Below, in pieces: positions 35,021-42,512 of a stretch of 43,632 nt of DNA. How positions within the stretch are numbered: position 1 is the stretch's first letter; each line of letters begins with the position of its first letter. Position numbers and translations under genes: made by a program. Origin of the DNA: Salinicola sp. GTDB taxonomy: Bacteria; Pseudomonadota; Gammaproteobacteria; Pseudomonadales; Halomonadaceae. The stretch covers positions 1-43,632 of the forward strand of contig NZNW01000077.1 of NCBI GenBank assembly GCA_002695065.1, in the 5' to 3' direction. The notes under the pieces were generated by a model. That model did no database searches. It was given only the letters and a program-made list of their open reading frames with translations, and had not been told where the DNA came from.

Positions 35021-35536
35021 TCAGCGCAGGCAGCAGCGTTTGGCTTTGCTGCCGCTTCCACACGGACAGGGAGCGTTGCGCGACGGGCTTCCGGCGGGAG
35101 GTGGATCGATGACGCCATCGATGTAGAGCCAGTCGCCGCGATGACGCCGGAAACGAGAGCGCTCGTGAAGCGTCTGGACCGGTCCGGCGGAGACGGCGTT
35201 CCAGGGACGAAAGCGCGCCTTGAATTCGACCGTGGCCTTCGCTCCGGTCGTGCGGGTGCCGACGATCTCGAGGCCCAGCCATTGATTGTCCCGCCGGTCG
35301 AGCGCTGCGCTCGTGAGGGTCGGCTCGATCGCGTCGGGATCCCAGGTTCTGACCAGGTAGCTGCCCAGCCCGCCCAGCGCAAAGGCCGAATAGCGGGAGC
35401 GCATGAGCGCCTCCGGCGTCGGTGCGGTTTGCTCCAGGCGATGGTAGATCCCGCAGCAGCGATCGTAGTGCCAGCCACTGCCGCAGGGACATGAACGGGG
35501 ATCCGACGCTTCGTTGACTGTGGTTGGAACATTCAT
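35021..35536 (-). CDS. YchJ family SEC-C motif protein (UPF0225)
   Basis: 171-residue YchJ-type protein with zinc-binding SEC-C motifs at both ends: CPCGSGWHYDRCC (residues 16-28) and APCPCGSGSKAKRCC at the C-terminus. The central domain is the NTF2-like/YchJ core (EALMRSRYSAFALGGLGSYLVRTW, WLGLEIVGT, VEFKARFRPWN, HERSRFRRHRGDWLYIDG). Function unknown; zinc binding is expected. Ribosome site weak; an upstream ATG is not evident. Divergent from the DUF3581 gene. Confidence 0.9.
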   Translation of the reverse strand: MNVPTTVNEASDPRSCPCGSGWHYDRCCGIYHRLEQTAPTPEALMRSRYSAFALGGLGSYLVRTWDPDAIEPTLTSAALDRRDNQWLGLEIVGTRTTGAKATVEFKARFRPWNAVSAGPVQTLHERSRFRRHRGDWLYIDGVIDPPPAGSPSRNAPCPCGSGSKAKRCCLR

Positions 35537-35684
35537 TTGGGTAAACTACGCTATCATTTGTCTCTAAATGTTAATGGTGCGCTGCGCTTTGAACGAAGTT
35601 GTGGTACAAGAGCGGCGCCGATTGTCAGAACCATCGTCAAGCCAGAACCAACGCCAAGTCACTCGACATGTGGGTCGACCACCT

Positions 35685-36398
35685 ATGTTTCTCGACGAGT
35701 TCCATTCTACCGACGCGAACCGTATCTGTATCACGGCGGAGCAGGCCAGTCGGTTCGCGCGACAGATCGCGGGCGATTACAACCCGATTCACGATCCCTG
35801 CGCGCGCCGCTTCTGTGTCCCGGGCGACCTGCTGTTCGCACTGGTGCTGTCTCGCTATGGATTGTCACAGCACATGACCTTCCACTTTTGCGGGATGGTG
35901 GGCGATCGCGTGGCGCTGAGCTTCTGCGAGGAGGAGGCGGGAACCGTCAGTGTCGTGGACGAAAACGGCAAGCGTTATCTGAGCGTCAAGCGCAGCGGCT
36001 GGACGATCCGCGACCCCGCCACGGTGGAGACCTTCACCCGTCGTTACGTCGCCTTTTCGGGTCGCAACTTCCCGCATTACCTCAAGCCGCTGCTCGAGGA
36101 AAAAGGCGTGATGTTCAATCCCCGGCGTCCGCTGGTGATCTACGACAGCATGGGGTTCTCGCTCGAGGATCACGATCCCTGCGATCTGGATCTCGATTTT
36201 GCCGGTGCCAACCTGGACGTGAAGGGCAAGCGCGGCGAAGCGCACCTCGAGTTTCGCATGAGCTGCAATGGCCGTGACGTGGGTATCGGCTCCAAGAAAC
36301 TGGTCATCAGCGGCCTGCAGGACTACGACGCGGAGAAGATGGATACCTTCGTGACCAACTTCGCCCAGTTGAAAGCCGCCAATCCCTGCTCGGCCTGA
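35685..36398 (+). CDS. DUF3581 family protein
   Basis: 237-residue protein of DUF3581, a family of gammaproteobacterial proteins of unknown function. The start MFLDEFHSTDANRI followed by ITAEQASRFARQIAGDYNPIHD and RRFCVPGDLLFALVLSRYGLSQHM has the MaoC/hotdog dehydratase-like look (a D-x-N-P-x-H motif near residue 30), so an acyl-CoA-related hotdog fold is possible. The ribosome site is weak and 39 in-frame codons extend upstream, but they lack family resemblance. No signal peptide or membrane helix. Confidence 0.88.
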   Translation: MFLDEFHSTDANRICITAEQASRFARQIAGDYNPIHDPCARRFCVPGDLLFALVLSRYGLSQHMTFHFCGMVGDRVALSFCEEEAGTVSVVDENGKRYLSVKRSGWTIRDPATVETFTRRYVAFSGRNFPHYLKPLLEEKGVMFNPRRPLVIYDSMGFSLEDHDPCDLDLDFAGANLDVKGKRGEAHLEFRMSCNGRDVGIGSKKLVISGLQDYDAEKMDTFVTNFAQLKAANPCSA

Positions 36399-36555
36399 CA
36401 CCGGGATCCGGTGAGCGCGTCGACGCCGCCTCCAGGCCGCGCTTGAGGCCGCATCAAACCGGACGATTCGCGTTTTACCGACCAAACCGCTGATAATGTC
36501 ATTCACCCCGATCCTGCCGCGGTCCAATGGTCGCCGGTGCGGGTCGTTCACGTGA

Positions 36556-37374
36556 ATGGGACTCGTCGTGAAAGAACACGTTACGCCGTTTCAGTTTTTT
36601 ATCCTGGCGCTCTCTTTCTATGTCCTGGGGGCCATGCTCGCCGACATATTCTTCGCTTTGCCCCCCGAGATCAGCCGGCTCTTCGACTATCTGGATTACC
36701 TGGTCTGTTTGTTCTTCTTCATCGACTTCTGCCAGCGGTTCTATCGGGCGCCCAGCAAATGGCGCTACATGCGATGGGGGTGGCTGGACCTGCTGGCCTG
36801 CATACCCGCGGGATGGTTCCAGGCGGCGCGGCTGGTGCGAGTCGTTCAGGTCATTCGCGTGCTGCGCGCGTTACGGTCGCTGGAGTTGATCTGGCAACTG
36901 CTGTTCCGCAATCGCGCCGAGGGCGTGCTCGCCTCGGCCGCGACCGCTACCGTGATGCTGGTGGTGCTCGGCGCGATGACGGTGCTGATGGTGGAGACCC
37001 CGAATCCCGCCAGTCCGATCAATACCGCCGAGGAGGCGCTGTGGTGGGCCGTGGTGACCGTCACCACGGTGGGCTACGGCGATTACTATCCGGTCACCAC
37101 GATGGGACGCGTGGTGGCCGTGATGCTGATGGTCTGCGGTGTCGGCCTGTTCGGCAGTTTCGCCGCTTACGTCAGCTCGCTGTTCGTCGAGGACCAGGGC
37201 GAGTCCGAATCGCGCCAGCACAAGGCGAACCGGCGGATGATGCGCCATATGATCGAGCAGGTGAGCGAACTTCAGTTGGAGATCGAGTCGTTGCGACAGG
37301 AGCTGCGCGACCACCGCCAGGAGTTGGCCGAGCGCCATGGGGGCGAGCGCGGCGGCGATAGCACGGAGCGATGA
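36556..37374 (+). CDS. Voltage-gated-type potassium channel (ion transport domain)
   Basis: 272-residue channel with an S1-S6 layout. A short voltage-sensor-like S4 (RLVRVVQVIRVLRALRSL, Arg at about every third position) lies near residue 92; the pore has the K+ filter TVGYGD near residue 175 after TAEEALWWAVVTVT, then S6 (VVAVMLMVCGVGLFGSFAAYVSSLF). The cytoplasmic tail (about residues 210-272) is highly charged and heptad-like, so a coiled coil is likely and there is no RCK domain. Start 36556; GTG at 36568 is an alternative. Confidence 0.9.
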   Translation: MGLVVKEHVTPFQFFILALSFYVLGAMLADIFFALPPEISRLFDYLDYLVCLFFFIDFCQRFYRAPSKWRYMRWGWLDLLACIPAGWFQAARLVRVVQVIRVLRALRSLELIWQLLFRNRAEGVLASAATATVMLVVLGAMTVLMVETPNPASPINTAEEALWWAVVTVTTVGYGDYYPVTTMGRVVAVMLMVCGVGLFGSFAAYVSSLFVEDQGESESRQHKANRRMMRHMIEQVSELQLEIESLRQELRDHRQELAERHGGERGGDSTER

Positions 37375-37393
37375 GAGCGATTGCGATATTGCA

Positions 37394-37422
37394 TTGTCAG
37401 GGAAATATAAGGGTGCTAACAT
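37394..37422 (+). promoter_or_regulatory. Sigma-70 promoter candidate for small RNA
   Basis: TTGTCA (5 of 6 match to TTGACA), a 17-base spacer, then TAACAT preceded by TG-C, an extended -10 element. Predicted transcription start is near 37429. Placed 20 bases after the channel gene stop, it is the basis for calling a separate RNA. Confidence 0.5.
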
Positions 37423-37428
37423 ATTTCC

Positions 37429-37527
37429 ATCGAATGCAGGATTCCTTCGCAGCAGTCGTTCGAGTCGCGTCTCCTAGTAACACCCCGCCTCGCCCGCGCA
37501 TCCCCCCCTCTTGCGCGGGCTTTTTTT
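37429..37527 (+). ncRNA. Candidate small RNA with C-rich terminator loop
   Basis: About 100 nucleotides from the predicted start at 37429 to the T run at 37527. No open reading frame with a ribosome site is present. The 3' end is a terminator hairpin whose 11-base loop is TCCCCCCCTCT, and the body holds CGCGTCTCCTAG, so two pyrimidine stretches could pair with G-rich ribosome binding sites. The next plus-strand gene begins 5 kb further on, so this is not a leader. It could equally be the channel gene's 3' untranslated region. Confidence 0.45.
37492..37527 (+). terminator. Strong rho-independent terminator
   Basis: Nine-base stem GCCCGCGCA / TGCGCGGGC with an 11-base C-rich loop, then seven T residues. 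It ends plus-strand transcription of the potassium channel gene or of the candidate sRNA, before the convergent nirD. Confidence 0.93.
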
Positions 37528-37592
37528 GTGCCGGCTTCAAGGGCCCGGCGTTGTCGCAAGCCCGCGGCTATCAGTCTTTGTCGGGCAGCCTG

Positions 37593-38081
37593 TCAGGCAC
37601 GGATCGTTCGTGGCTCCCGCAGCATCACGTCGTCGCCGTCGAAGGCGACCGACCAGTGGCGCAGACACTGACCGGGATCTTCCAGGCACTGGCCATCTCT
37701 CAGCCGAAAATGGTGCTTGTAGATCGGTGAGGCAACCACCAGCTCCCCTGCGAGGTCGCCAATAATGCCGCGGCCGATCACGTTGGCGCTGGAAAACGGA
37801 TCGTGGTTGTCCACGGCGTAAAGCTCACCGACGGCTTCGGGTCGGGTAGACAGCTCACCGACGGGCTCGGGTCGGGTAGACAGCTCACCGACGGCTTCGG
37901 GTCGATTAGACGACTCACCGGCCGCTTCGGGCCGACCCGGTAGATAGAAAATCGCGATCTGATGGCCCTCGTGCCAGGCGACGACACCAGAGCCAGCGAC
38001 CAGATCCTCCCGCGAGCAGAGGCGGACACGCTTTTTTCCCGCCACGGCGAGTTCAGAGGCTTCGAGAATGGCAGTGCTCAT
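37593..38081 (-). CDS. nirD: Nitrite reductase (NADH) small subunit NirD, with repeat insertion
   Basis: 162-residue NirD, a Rieske-fold subunit without the usual cluster ligands that pairs with NirB. Core text is recognisable: VRLCSREDLVAGSGVVAWHEGHQIAIFYLPG, then ELYAVDNHDPFSSANVIGRGIIGD, VVASPIYKHHFRLRDGQCLEDPGQCLRHWSV. Between these, about 40 residues of a ten-residue repeat (RPEAVGELST type, four units) interrupt a loop where family members usually read straight through; NirD is normally about 105-120 residues. The ATG overlaps the nirB stop by four bases. The reading frame is intact, so the enlarged protein is probably made. Confidence 0.93.
   Translation of the reverse strand: MSTAILEASELAVAGKKRVRLCSREDLVAGSGVVAWHEGHQIAIFYLPGRPEAAGESSNRPEAVGELSTRPEPVGELSTRPEAVGELYAVDNHDPFSSANVIGRGIIGDLAGELVVASPIYKHHFRLRDGQCLEDPGQCLRHWSVAFDGDDVMLREPRTIRA
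37822..37941. repeat. 30-bp minisatellite within nirD
   Basis: Four 30-bp units: 37822-37851, 37852-37881, 37882-37911 and a diverged fourth 37912-37941. Units one to three differ by only a few bases. Because 30 is a multiple of three, copy changes keep nirD in frame. The unit encodes RPEAVGELST on the minus strand. Confidence 0.92.
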
Positions 38082-40696
38082 GAGGTAATCTCCGTAGCCA
38101 GGGCGGCGATTTCTTCTTCTCTAGCCGGGCGCGGTTGATCGCGCTCGCTGACCGCAATGATGTCCGGATCGCTGCGCTGGTCGTTGACGAAAGTCCGGAA
38201 ACGCTTGAGCTTGTCCGGATCCTTGAGCGCGTTGGCCCATTCACACTCGTACTGATCCACCACGTGCTGCATCTGGGCCTCGAGTTCATGCCCCAGCCCC
38301 AGGCTGTCCTCGAGGATGACCGCCTTGAGATAATCGAGCCCGCCATCGAGGTTCTCGCGCCACACCGAGGTACGCTGAAGGCGATCGGCGGTGCGGATAT
38401 AGAACATCAGCAGCCGGTCGATGATGCGCAGCAGTTCGGTATCGTCGAGATCGGTGGCGAACAGCTCGCCATGGCGTGGGCGCATGCCGCCATTGCCGCA
38501 CACGTAGAGATTCCAGCCGTGCTCGGTGGCGATCACGCCGATGTCCTTGCTCTGGGCTTCGGCGCACTCCCGGGTGCAGCCGGAGACGGCGAACTTCAGC
38601 TTGTGCGGCGAGCGCAGCCCCTTGTAGCGATTCTCGATTCTCAGTGCCATGGCCACGCTGTCCTGCACGCCGTAGCGACACCAGGTGTTGCCGACGCAGG
38701 ATTTCACGGTGCGGGTGGATTTGCCGTAGGCGTGGCCGGTCTCGAAGCCGGCGGCGATCAGCTCGCCCCAGATCTCCGGAAGTTCGTGCAACTGGGCGCC
38801 GAACAGGTCGATACGCTGGCCGCCGGTGATCTTGGTGTAGAGATCGTACTTCTTGGCCACCGCGCCGATGGCGAGCAGCTTGTCCGGAGTGATCTCCCCA
38901 CCGGGAATACGCGGCACCACCGAATAGGTACCGTTCTTCTGCATATTGGCCATGAAGGTATCGTTGGTGTCCTGCAGCGGCACCAGCGAGGGGTTGGTGA
39001 TCGGCGCGTTCCAGCACGAGGCCAGGATCGAGGCGACGGCCGGCTTGCAGATATCGCAGCCCAGCCTTCCCTTGCCGTGACGGGCATGGAGCGCCTCGAA
39101 ACTTTGAATGCCCTCGACCCGCATGAGGCCGTAGAGCTCCTGGCGGGTATAGGCGAAGTGCTCGCAAAGGCTGCGGTCGACTTCGACCCCGCGACTTTCC
39201 AGCTCATGCTCGAAGACCTGCTTGAGCAGTGCCGTGCAGCCGCCGCAGCCGGTGCTGGCCTTGGTCTCGGCCTTGAGCGTGCCGAGGTCGGTGCAGCCGG
39301 CGTCGACCGCCTGGCAGACAGCCCCTTTGGAAACGTTGTGGCACGAGCAGATCGTGGCACTTTCCGGCAGGGCATCCGCGCCCAGCAGCGGCGCGCCCTC
39401 GCCCTGGGGCAGGATCAGGCTGGCCGGATCGGCGGGCAGCGCGATGCCGTTCTGCACGTACTGCAACAGCGTGTCGTAGCCGCTGTTGTCGCCCACCAGC
39501 ACGGCGCCCAGGGCGCGCTTGCCGTCGCCGGAGACCACCAGTCGGCGGTAGCCGTGGCCGGCTTCGTCGATGAAGCGGTAGCTCACGGCGCCTTCGGTCG
39601 ACGCATGCGCATCGCCGATGGAGCCCACGTCGACGCCAAGCAGCTTGAGCTTGGTCGACATGTCGGCGCCGCTGAACGGCTCGCCGCTATCGACCAGGCA
39701 GCCGGCTGCCGTGCGCGCCATGGTGTAGCCGGGGGCGACGAGGCCGAAGACCTGGCCGTTCCACAGCGCGCATTCGCCGATGGCGAAGATGTCCGGATCG
39801 GAGGTGTGGCAAGTGTCGTCGATCACGATACCGCCACGCTCCCCGATCTCCAGCCCGCAGTCGCGGGCCAGCCGGTCCTGCGGACGGATGCCGGCCGAGA
39901 ACACGATCATGTCGGTCTCCAGCCACTCGCCGTCGGCGAAGTTCATGCGGTAGCGGTGGGTGTCGCCAGCGACAATCTCGCTCGTCGCACGATCGAGATG
40001 CACCTGCACGCCCAGCGCTTCGATCTGACGCTTGAGGGCCTCGCCGCCCTCGGCATCCAGCTGCACCGGCATCAGGCGGGGGGCGAACTCGACCACGTGG
40101 GCCTCGAGCCCCAGCGACTTGAGCGCGTTGGCGGCCTCGAGGCCCAGCAGGCCGCCCCCGACCACCACGCCGCGGCGGATGTCCCGATCTTCCAGCGACA
40201 ACGCCGCCTCGCGGATGCGGTCGAGATCGTCCAGCGTTCGGTAGACCAGGCGGGCATGGCCGCCATCGTCGGTCTTTGGCGTCGGTATCGGCGGCACGAA
40301 GGGGTAGGAGCCGGTCGCCAGAATCAGCTGGTCGAAGTCGTGCAGGCCGCGATCGGTGGCGACGTTGCGGGCGTGGCGATCGATCGAAGTGACCGCTTCG
40401 CCCAGGCGCAGGTCGATACCGTGACGTGCGCAGAAATCCGCTTCGCCCAGCGCCAGCGCATCGGCGTCGCTGCCGCTGAAGTAGTCGGACAGGTGCACGC
40501 GGTCGTAGGCGCGATGGCGCTCCTCGCCGAAGACGGTGATCGCGTAGCGATGGTGAGCACCGCGCTCCACCAGTTGCTCCAGGCAGTAGTGGCCGACCAT
40601 GCCGTTGCCGACCACCAGCAGGCGGGGCTTGTCGGTCGTCGTGGCCGGGGCGTGTGTCGTGATAGGGGAAGGTGTCGTACCAGGAGCGTGAGTCAT
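38078..40696 (-). CDS. nirB: Assimilatory nitrite reductase (NADH) large subunit NirB
   Basis: 872-residue siroheme nitrite reductase, converting nitrite to ammonium with NADH in the cytoplasm. Domains in order: FAD/NAD reductase (residues about 25-330; GNGMVGHYCLEQL, VVVGGGLLGLEAANALK), NirB-type linker, BFD [2Fe-2S] domain with CSCHNVSKG and STGCGGC (about 447-485), a second BFD-like segment (CEHFAYTRQELY to CDICKP), then the ferredoxin-like and siroheme/[4Fe-4S] domains. The siroheme cluster ligands fit C-x5-C (CVGNTWC) and C-x3-C (CTREC) around residues 664 and 705. Ribosome site GGAGGAAG 6 bases upstream; the ATG overlaps the flavoprotein stop by four bases. Confidence 0.96.
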   Translation of the reverse strand: MTHAPGTTPSPITTHAPATTTDKPRLLVVGNGMVGHYCLEQLVERGAHHRYAITVFGEERHRAYDRVHLSDYFSGSDADALALGEADFCARHGIDLRLGEAVTSIDRHARNVATDRGLHDFDQLILATGSYPFVPPIPTPKTDDGGHARLVYRTLDDLDRIREAALSLEDRDIRRGVVVGGGLLGLEAANALKSLGLEAHVVEFAPRLMPVQLDAEGGEALKRQIEALGVQVHLDRATSEIVAGDTHRYRMNFADGEWLETDMIVFSAGIRPQDRLARDCGLEIGERGGIVIDDTCHTSDPDIFAIGECALWNGQVFGLVAPGYTMARTAAGCLVDSGEPFSGADMSTKLKLLGVDVGSIGDAHASTEGAVSYRFIDEAGHGYRRLVVSGDGKRALGAVLVGDNSGYDTLLQYVQNGIALPADPASLILPQGEGAPLLGADALPESATICSCHNVSKGAVCQAVDAGCTDLGTLKAETKASTGCGGCTALLKQVFEHELESRGVEVDRSLCEHFAYTRQELYGLMRVEGIQSFEALHARHGKGRLGCDICKPAVASILASCWNAPITNPSLVPLQDTNDTFMANMQKNGTYSVVPRIPGGEITPDKLLAIGAVAKKYDLYTKITGGQRIDLFGAQLHELPEIWGELIAAGFETGHAYGKSTRTVKSCVGNTWCRYGVQDSVAMALRIENRYKGLRSPHKLKFAVSGCTRECAEAQSKDIGVIATEHGWNLYVCGNGGMRPRHGELFATDLDDTELLRIIDRLLMFYIRTADRLQRTSVWRENLDGGLDYLKAVILEDSLGLGHELEAQMQHVVDQYECEWANALKDPDKLKRFRTFVNDQRSDPDIIAVSERDQPRPAREEEIAALATEITS

Positions 40697-42012
40697 GCCG
40701 CTTCCTCCAGTTTATCAGTGGCGTTGTCGGCCAGAAGTCGTGTGGCGTCATCGGCGCCGAACAGCAGTACGTCGCGGCAGGCGCTCAGGTCGTGGGCTTC
40801 ACGGGCGTGATGGAAATAGCCGGGGCCGGCGATGGTATCGCCGTAGAGCACCGCGCCGACGAGACGATCGTCGTGCAGCAACAGCCGACGGTAGTCGCCG
40901 TTCTCGGCATCGGCGTAGGTCAGCGTCTCGTGCCCTGGCGGAATCTCGACCGGGCCGAAGGCAAAGATCGAGATATCCGCGACCTTGAGACGGGTTGCAC
41001 ACGGGATCTCGCGGTAGGGGGCGCTGCGCTGGCCGCAGAGCCGAGCGGCGAGCACATCCACCTGTCGCCAGATCGGGTCGACCAGACCGTAGGTGTTGCC
41101 CTCGAACTCGCAGCAATCGCCGAGGGCGTGAATGGCGGGGTCGCTGGTCGTCAGCGTCGCGTCGACGACGATACCGCGGGCGACATGCAATCCGGACTGT
41201 CGGGCCAGTGCCGTATGGGGCTTGATACCGGCGGCGACCACCACGCAGTCGGCAGGCAGTCGGCGGCCATCCTCCAACCGTACCGCGACCACGTTGCCAT
41301 CGGTATCGCCTTCGCAGGCGGCCAGGTGAGCGTGGGTTTCTATGGTCAAGCCGCGGCTCTCCAGTTCGGTACGCAGCCAGCTCGCCGCCGTCTCATCCAG
41401 TTGCCGGTTCATCAAGCGCTCGCTGCGCTGCAGCACGCTGACGGTCAGCCCTCGCTTGCGCAGACCTTCCGCCGCCTCCAGCCCCAGCAGCCCGCCGCCG
41501 ATGACGACCGCACGGCTACCCACGGGTCGCGACGTGAGCCAGGCGGTATCGACGAAATCGCGGAACCCGCCGACATTGCCCAGCCGAATGCCGGGAACGT
41601 CCGGCAGGGCAGGGCGCGAGCCTGTCGCCAGTACCAGGCGGTCGTAAGCCACCTGTTCGCCCCGGTCGGTCCGGATCCGGCGTCGTCGCCGGTCGATGGC
41701 GACCACCCGTTCGCCCAGCCGCCATGTCACGCCCGCTGTCGCGACGTCCTCGAGGGGGAGGTCGAGTGCGCTGCGTTCGATCTCGCCGGCCAGCCACGGC
41801 GACAACAGGATGCGGTTGTAGGCCGGCGAGGCTTCCTCGCCGATGACCGTGATGCGGTCGGGGCGGTCCGGACGTTTCAGCAGCGCGCTCAGCAGGCGAT
41901 GGCCGGCCATGCCGTTGCCGACGATCACCAGATGCGCCGGGGCGCTGCAGGTATCCGAGGGCGGGTTCCGGGAAGCGTTCGGAAACCCGTTGAGGGAATC
42001 GTTCTGGGACAT
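40693..42012 (-). CDS. NirB-like FAD/NAD(P) oxidoreductase, probable nitrate reductase electron-transfer subunit
   Basis: 439-residue flavoprotein with two dinucleotide-binding motifs: GNGMAGHRLLSALL (FAD, about residue 30) and VVIGGGLLGLEAAEGLRKRG (NAD(P), about 170), plus an ATGSRPALPDVPG segment, an AIHALGDCCEF FAD motif near 300 and a NirB-type C-terminal domain. It closely mirrors the first third of the adjacent NirB but lacks the Fe-S and siroheme domains. Size and position match the NADH oxidoreductase subunit of assimilatory nitrate reductase (NasC of Klebsiella, NasB of Bacillus), so it likely feeds NasA. GGGAGAG precedes the ATG. First gene of the operon, with a regulated leader. 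Confidence 0.82.
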   Translation of the reverse strand: MSQNDSLNGFPNASRNPPSDTCSAPAHLVIVGNGMAGHRLLSALLKRPDRPDRITVIGEEASPAYNRILLSPWLAGEIERSALDLPLEDVATAGVTWRLGERVVAIDRRRRRIRTDRGEQVAYDRLVLATGSRPALPDVPGIRLGNVGGFRDFVDTAWLTSRPVGSRAVVIGGGLLGLEAAEGLRKRGLTVSVLQRSERLMNRQLDETAASWLRTELESRGLTIETHAHLAACEGDTDGNVVAVRLEDGRRLPADCVVVAAGIKPHTALARQSGLHVARGIVVDATLTTSDPAIHALGDCCEFEGNTYGLVDPIWRQVDVLAARLCGQRSAPYREIPCATRLKVADISIFAFGPVEIPPGHETLTYADAENGDYRRLLLHDDRLVGAVLYGDTIAGPGYFHHAREAHDLSACRDVLLFGADDATRLLADNATDKLEEAA

Positions 42013-42065
42013 GAGGTCTCTCCCATCCGGCGTCGTGGCCGCCCCGTCAGGTGCTGGCCAATAAC

Positions 42066-42117
42066 GAAAAAGGCGCCTGATGACACGAAGCGGGGCTTCG
42101 CGGCATCAGGCGCCTTT
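42066..42117 (-). terminator. Leader attenuator of the flavoprotein-nirBD operon
   Basis: On the minus strand a large composite hairpin: a 14-bp perfect outer stem (AAAGGCGCCTGATG / CATCAGGCGCCTTT), a small internal loop and a 6-bp inner stem (CGAAGC / GCTTCG) with a GGG loop, then TTTTT directly after the hairpin in minus-strand direction. It ends 54 bases before the flavoprotein ATG, so it is an intrinsic terminator in the 5' leader. Readthrough would be needed for expression. Confidence 0.88.
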
Positions 42118-42158
42118 GCCTGAAATTCGAACAGTGTCTGTCTCGCTGTCATGCGGTG

Positions 42159-42182
42159 GATGCCGGCGGCATTGCGGGCATC
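42159..42182 (-). promoter_or_regulatory. ANTAR-type RNA hairpin P2 (minus-strand leader)
   Basis: Minus-strand RNA: 6-bp stem GATGCC / GGCATC, a C-C mismatch, two more pairs, and a six-base loop AATGCC. Loop position 1 is A and position 4 is G, the rule for ANTAR (NasR/NasT) recognition hairpins. It lies 41 bases before the leader terminator. Confidence 0.75.
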
Positions 42183-42191
42183 GTTTCGCGT

Positions 42192-42215
42192 CGACGCGAC
42201 CGCCGTTGGTCGTCG
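42192..42215 (-). promoter_or_regulatory. ANTAR-type RNA hairpin P1 (minus-strand leader)
   Basis: Minus-strand RNA: 5-bp stem CGACC / GGTCG closing a six-base loop AACGGC (A at position 1, G at 4), with a further CGA / TCG pairing across a 2-base bulge. It begins within a few bases of the predicted transcription start near 42218 and precedes P2 by about 10 bases. Confidence 0.75.
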
Positions 42216-42228
42216 TCACGTCGTAGGA

Positions 42229-42245
42229 AGCGAAAAGCGTGCCAG
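42229..42245 (-). promoter_or_regulatory. Sigma-54 promoter of the flavoprotein-nirBD operon
   Basis: Minus-strand CTGGCACGCTTTTCGCT. It matches the sigma-54 consensus YTGGCACG-N4-TTGCW with one mismatch (TCGC for TTGC), and GG and GC are spaced exactly 10 bases apart. Predicted start is near 42218. Confidence 0.8.
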
Positions 42246-42309
42246 CGCGATCCCGATATCGTCATTTCAGCGAGATGAGGGGACTCTTCGGGCGCCGGGA
42301 TATCGAGTT

Positions 42310-42357
42310 TGCGCAACATCGGTGCGCAGGCGGCGATGGCTGCACCAATGCGGGCCG
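42310..42357. promoter_or_regulatory. Two NtrC-like binding sites 31 bp apart
   Basis: TGCGCAACATCGGTGCG (42310-42326) and TGCACCAATGCGGGCCG (42341-42357) each match about 10 of the 14 specified bases of the NtrC consensus TGCACYAWWWTGGTGCA. Their starts are 31 bases apart, about three helical turns, as in classical NtrC enhancers. They lie between the two divergent sigma-54 promoters, some 90-140 bases from each predicted start, and could serve both. Confidence 0.6.
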
Positions 42358-42443
42358 TAGCGCCCGTCGACGCGTGGGGCGAAGCCGACGACGCCATGGG
42401 TCGAATGCGGCAAATCCTTGTTCTTCGGCTTTTCTGGCGATGT

Positions 42444-42459
42444 TGGACCCGTTCTTGCC
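42444..42459 (+). promoter_or_regulatory. Sigma-54 promoter of nasA
   Basis: TGGACCCGTTCTTGCC. GG and GC are spaced by exactly 10 bases, with TGG at -24 and the full TTGC at -12; the middle of the -24 element departs from consensus. Predicted transcription start is near 42470, one base before hairpin P1. Confidence 0.72.
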
Positions 42460-42470
42460 TGTTTCAGGTC

Positions 42471-42486
42471 ATCAAATGAAGTTGAT
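42471..42486 (+). promoter_or_regulatory. Six-base-loop hairpin P1 of nasA leader
   Basis: Stem ATCAA / TTGAT (5 bp) with six-base loop ATGAAG. Position 1 is A as in ANTAR hairpins, but position 4 is A rather than G, so this copy is weaker than the other three. It starts at the predicted 5' end of the nasA transcript. Confidence 0.5.
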
Positions 42487-42512
42487 CAGAGAGTCCTCGT
42501 CCCGATGGACAC

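Noticed and set aside
37458-37466. tRNA T-arm-like GTTCGAGTC
   Set aside because: Flanking bases do not form the T stem and no acceptor or anticodon arm can be built around it.
37822-37941. CRISPR array in the nirD repeats
   Set aside because: Units are contiguous without spacers, coding and in frame; a minisatellite explains them.
38135-40810. Very long open frame (about 890 codons) on the plus strand opposite nirB
   Set aside because: Antisense shadow in GC-rich DNA; composition is Gly/Ala/Val/Asp/Arg-heavy with no motifs, while nirB on the other strand has all its domains.
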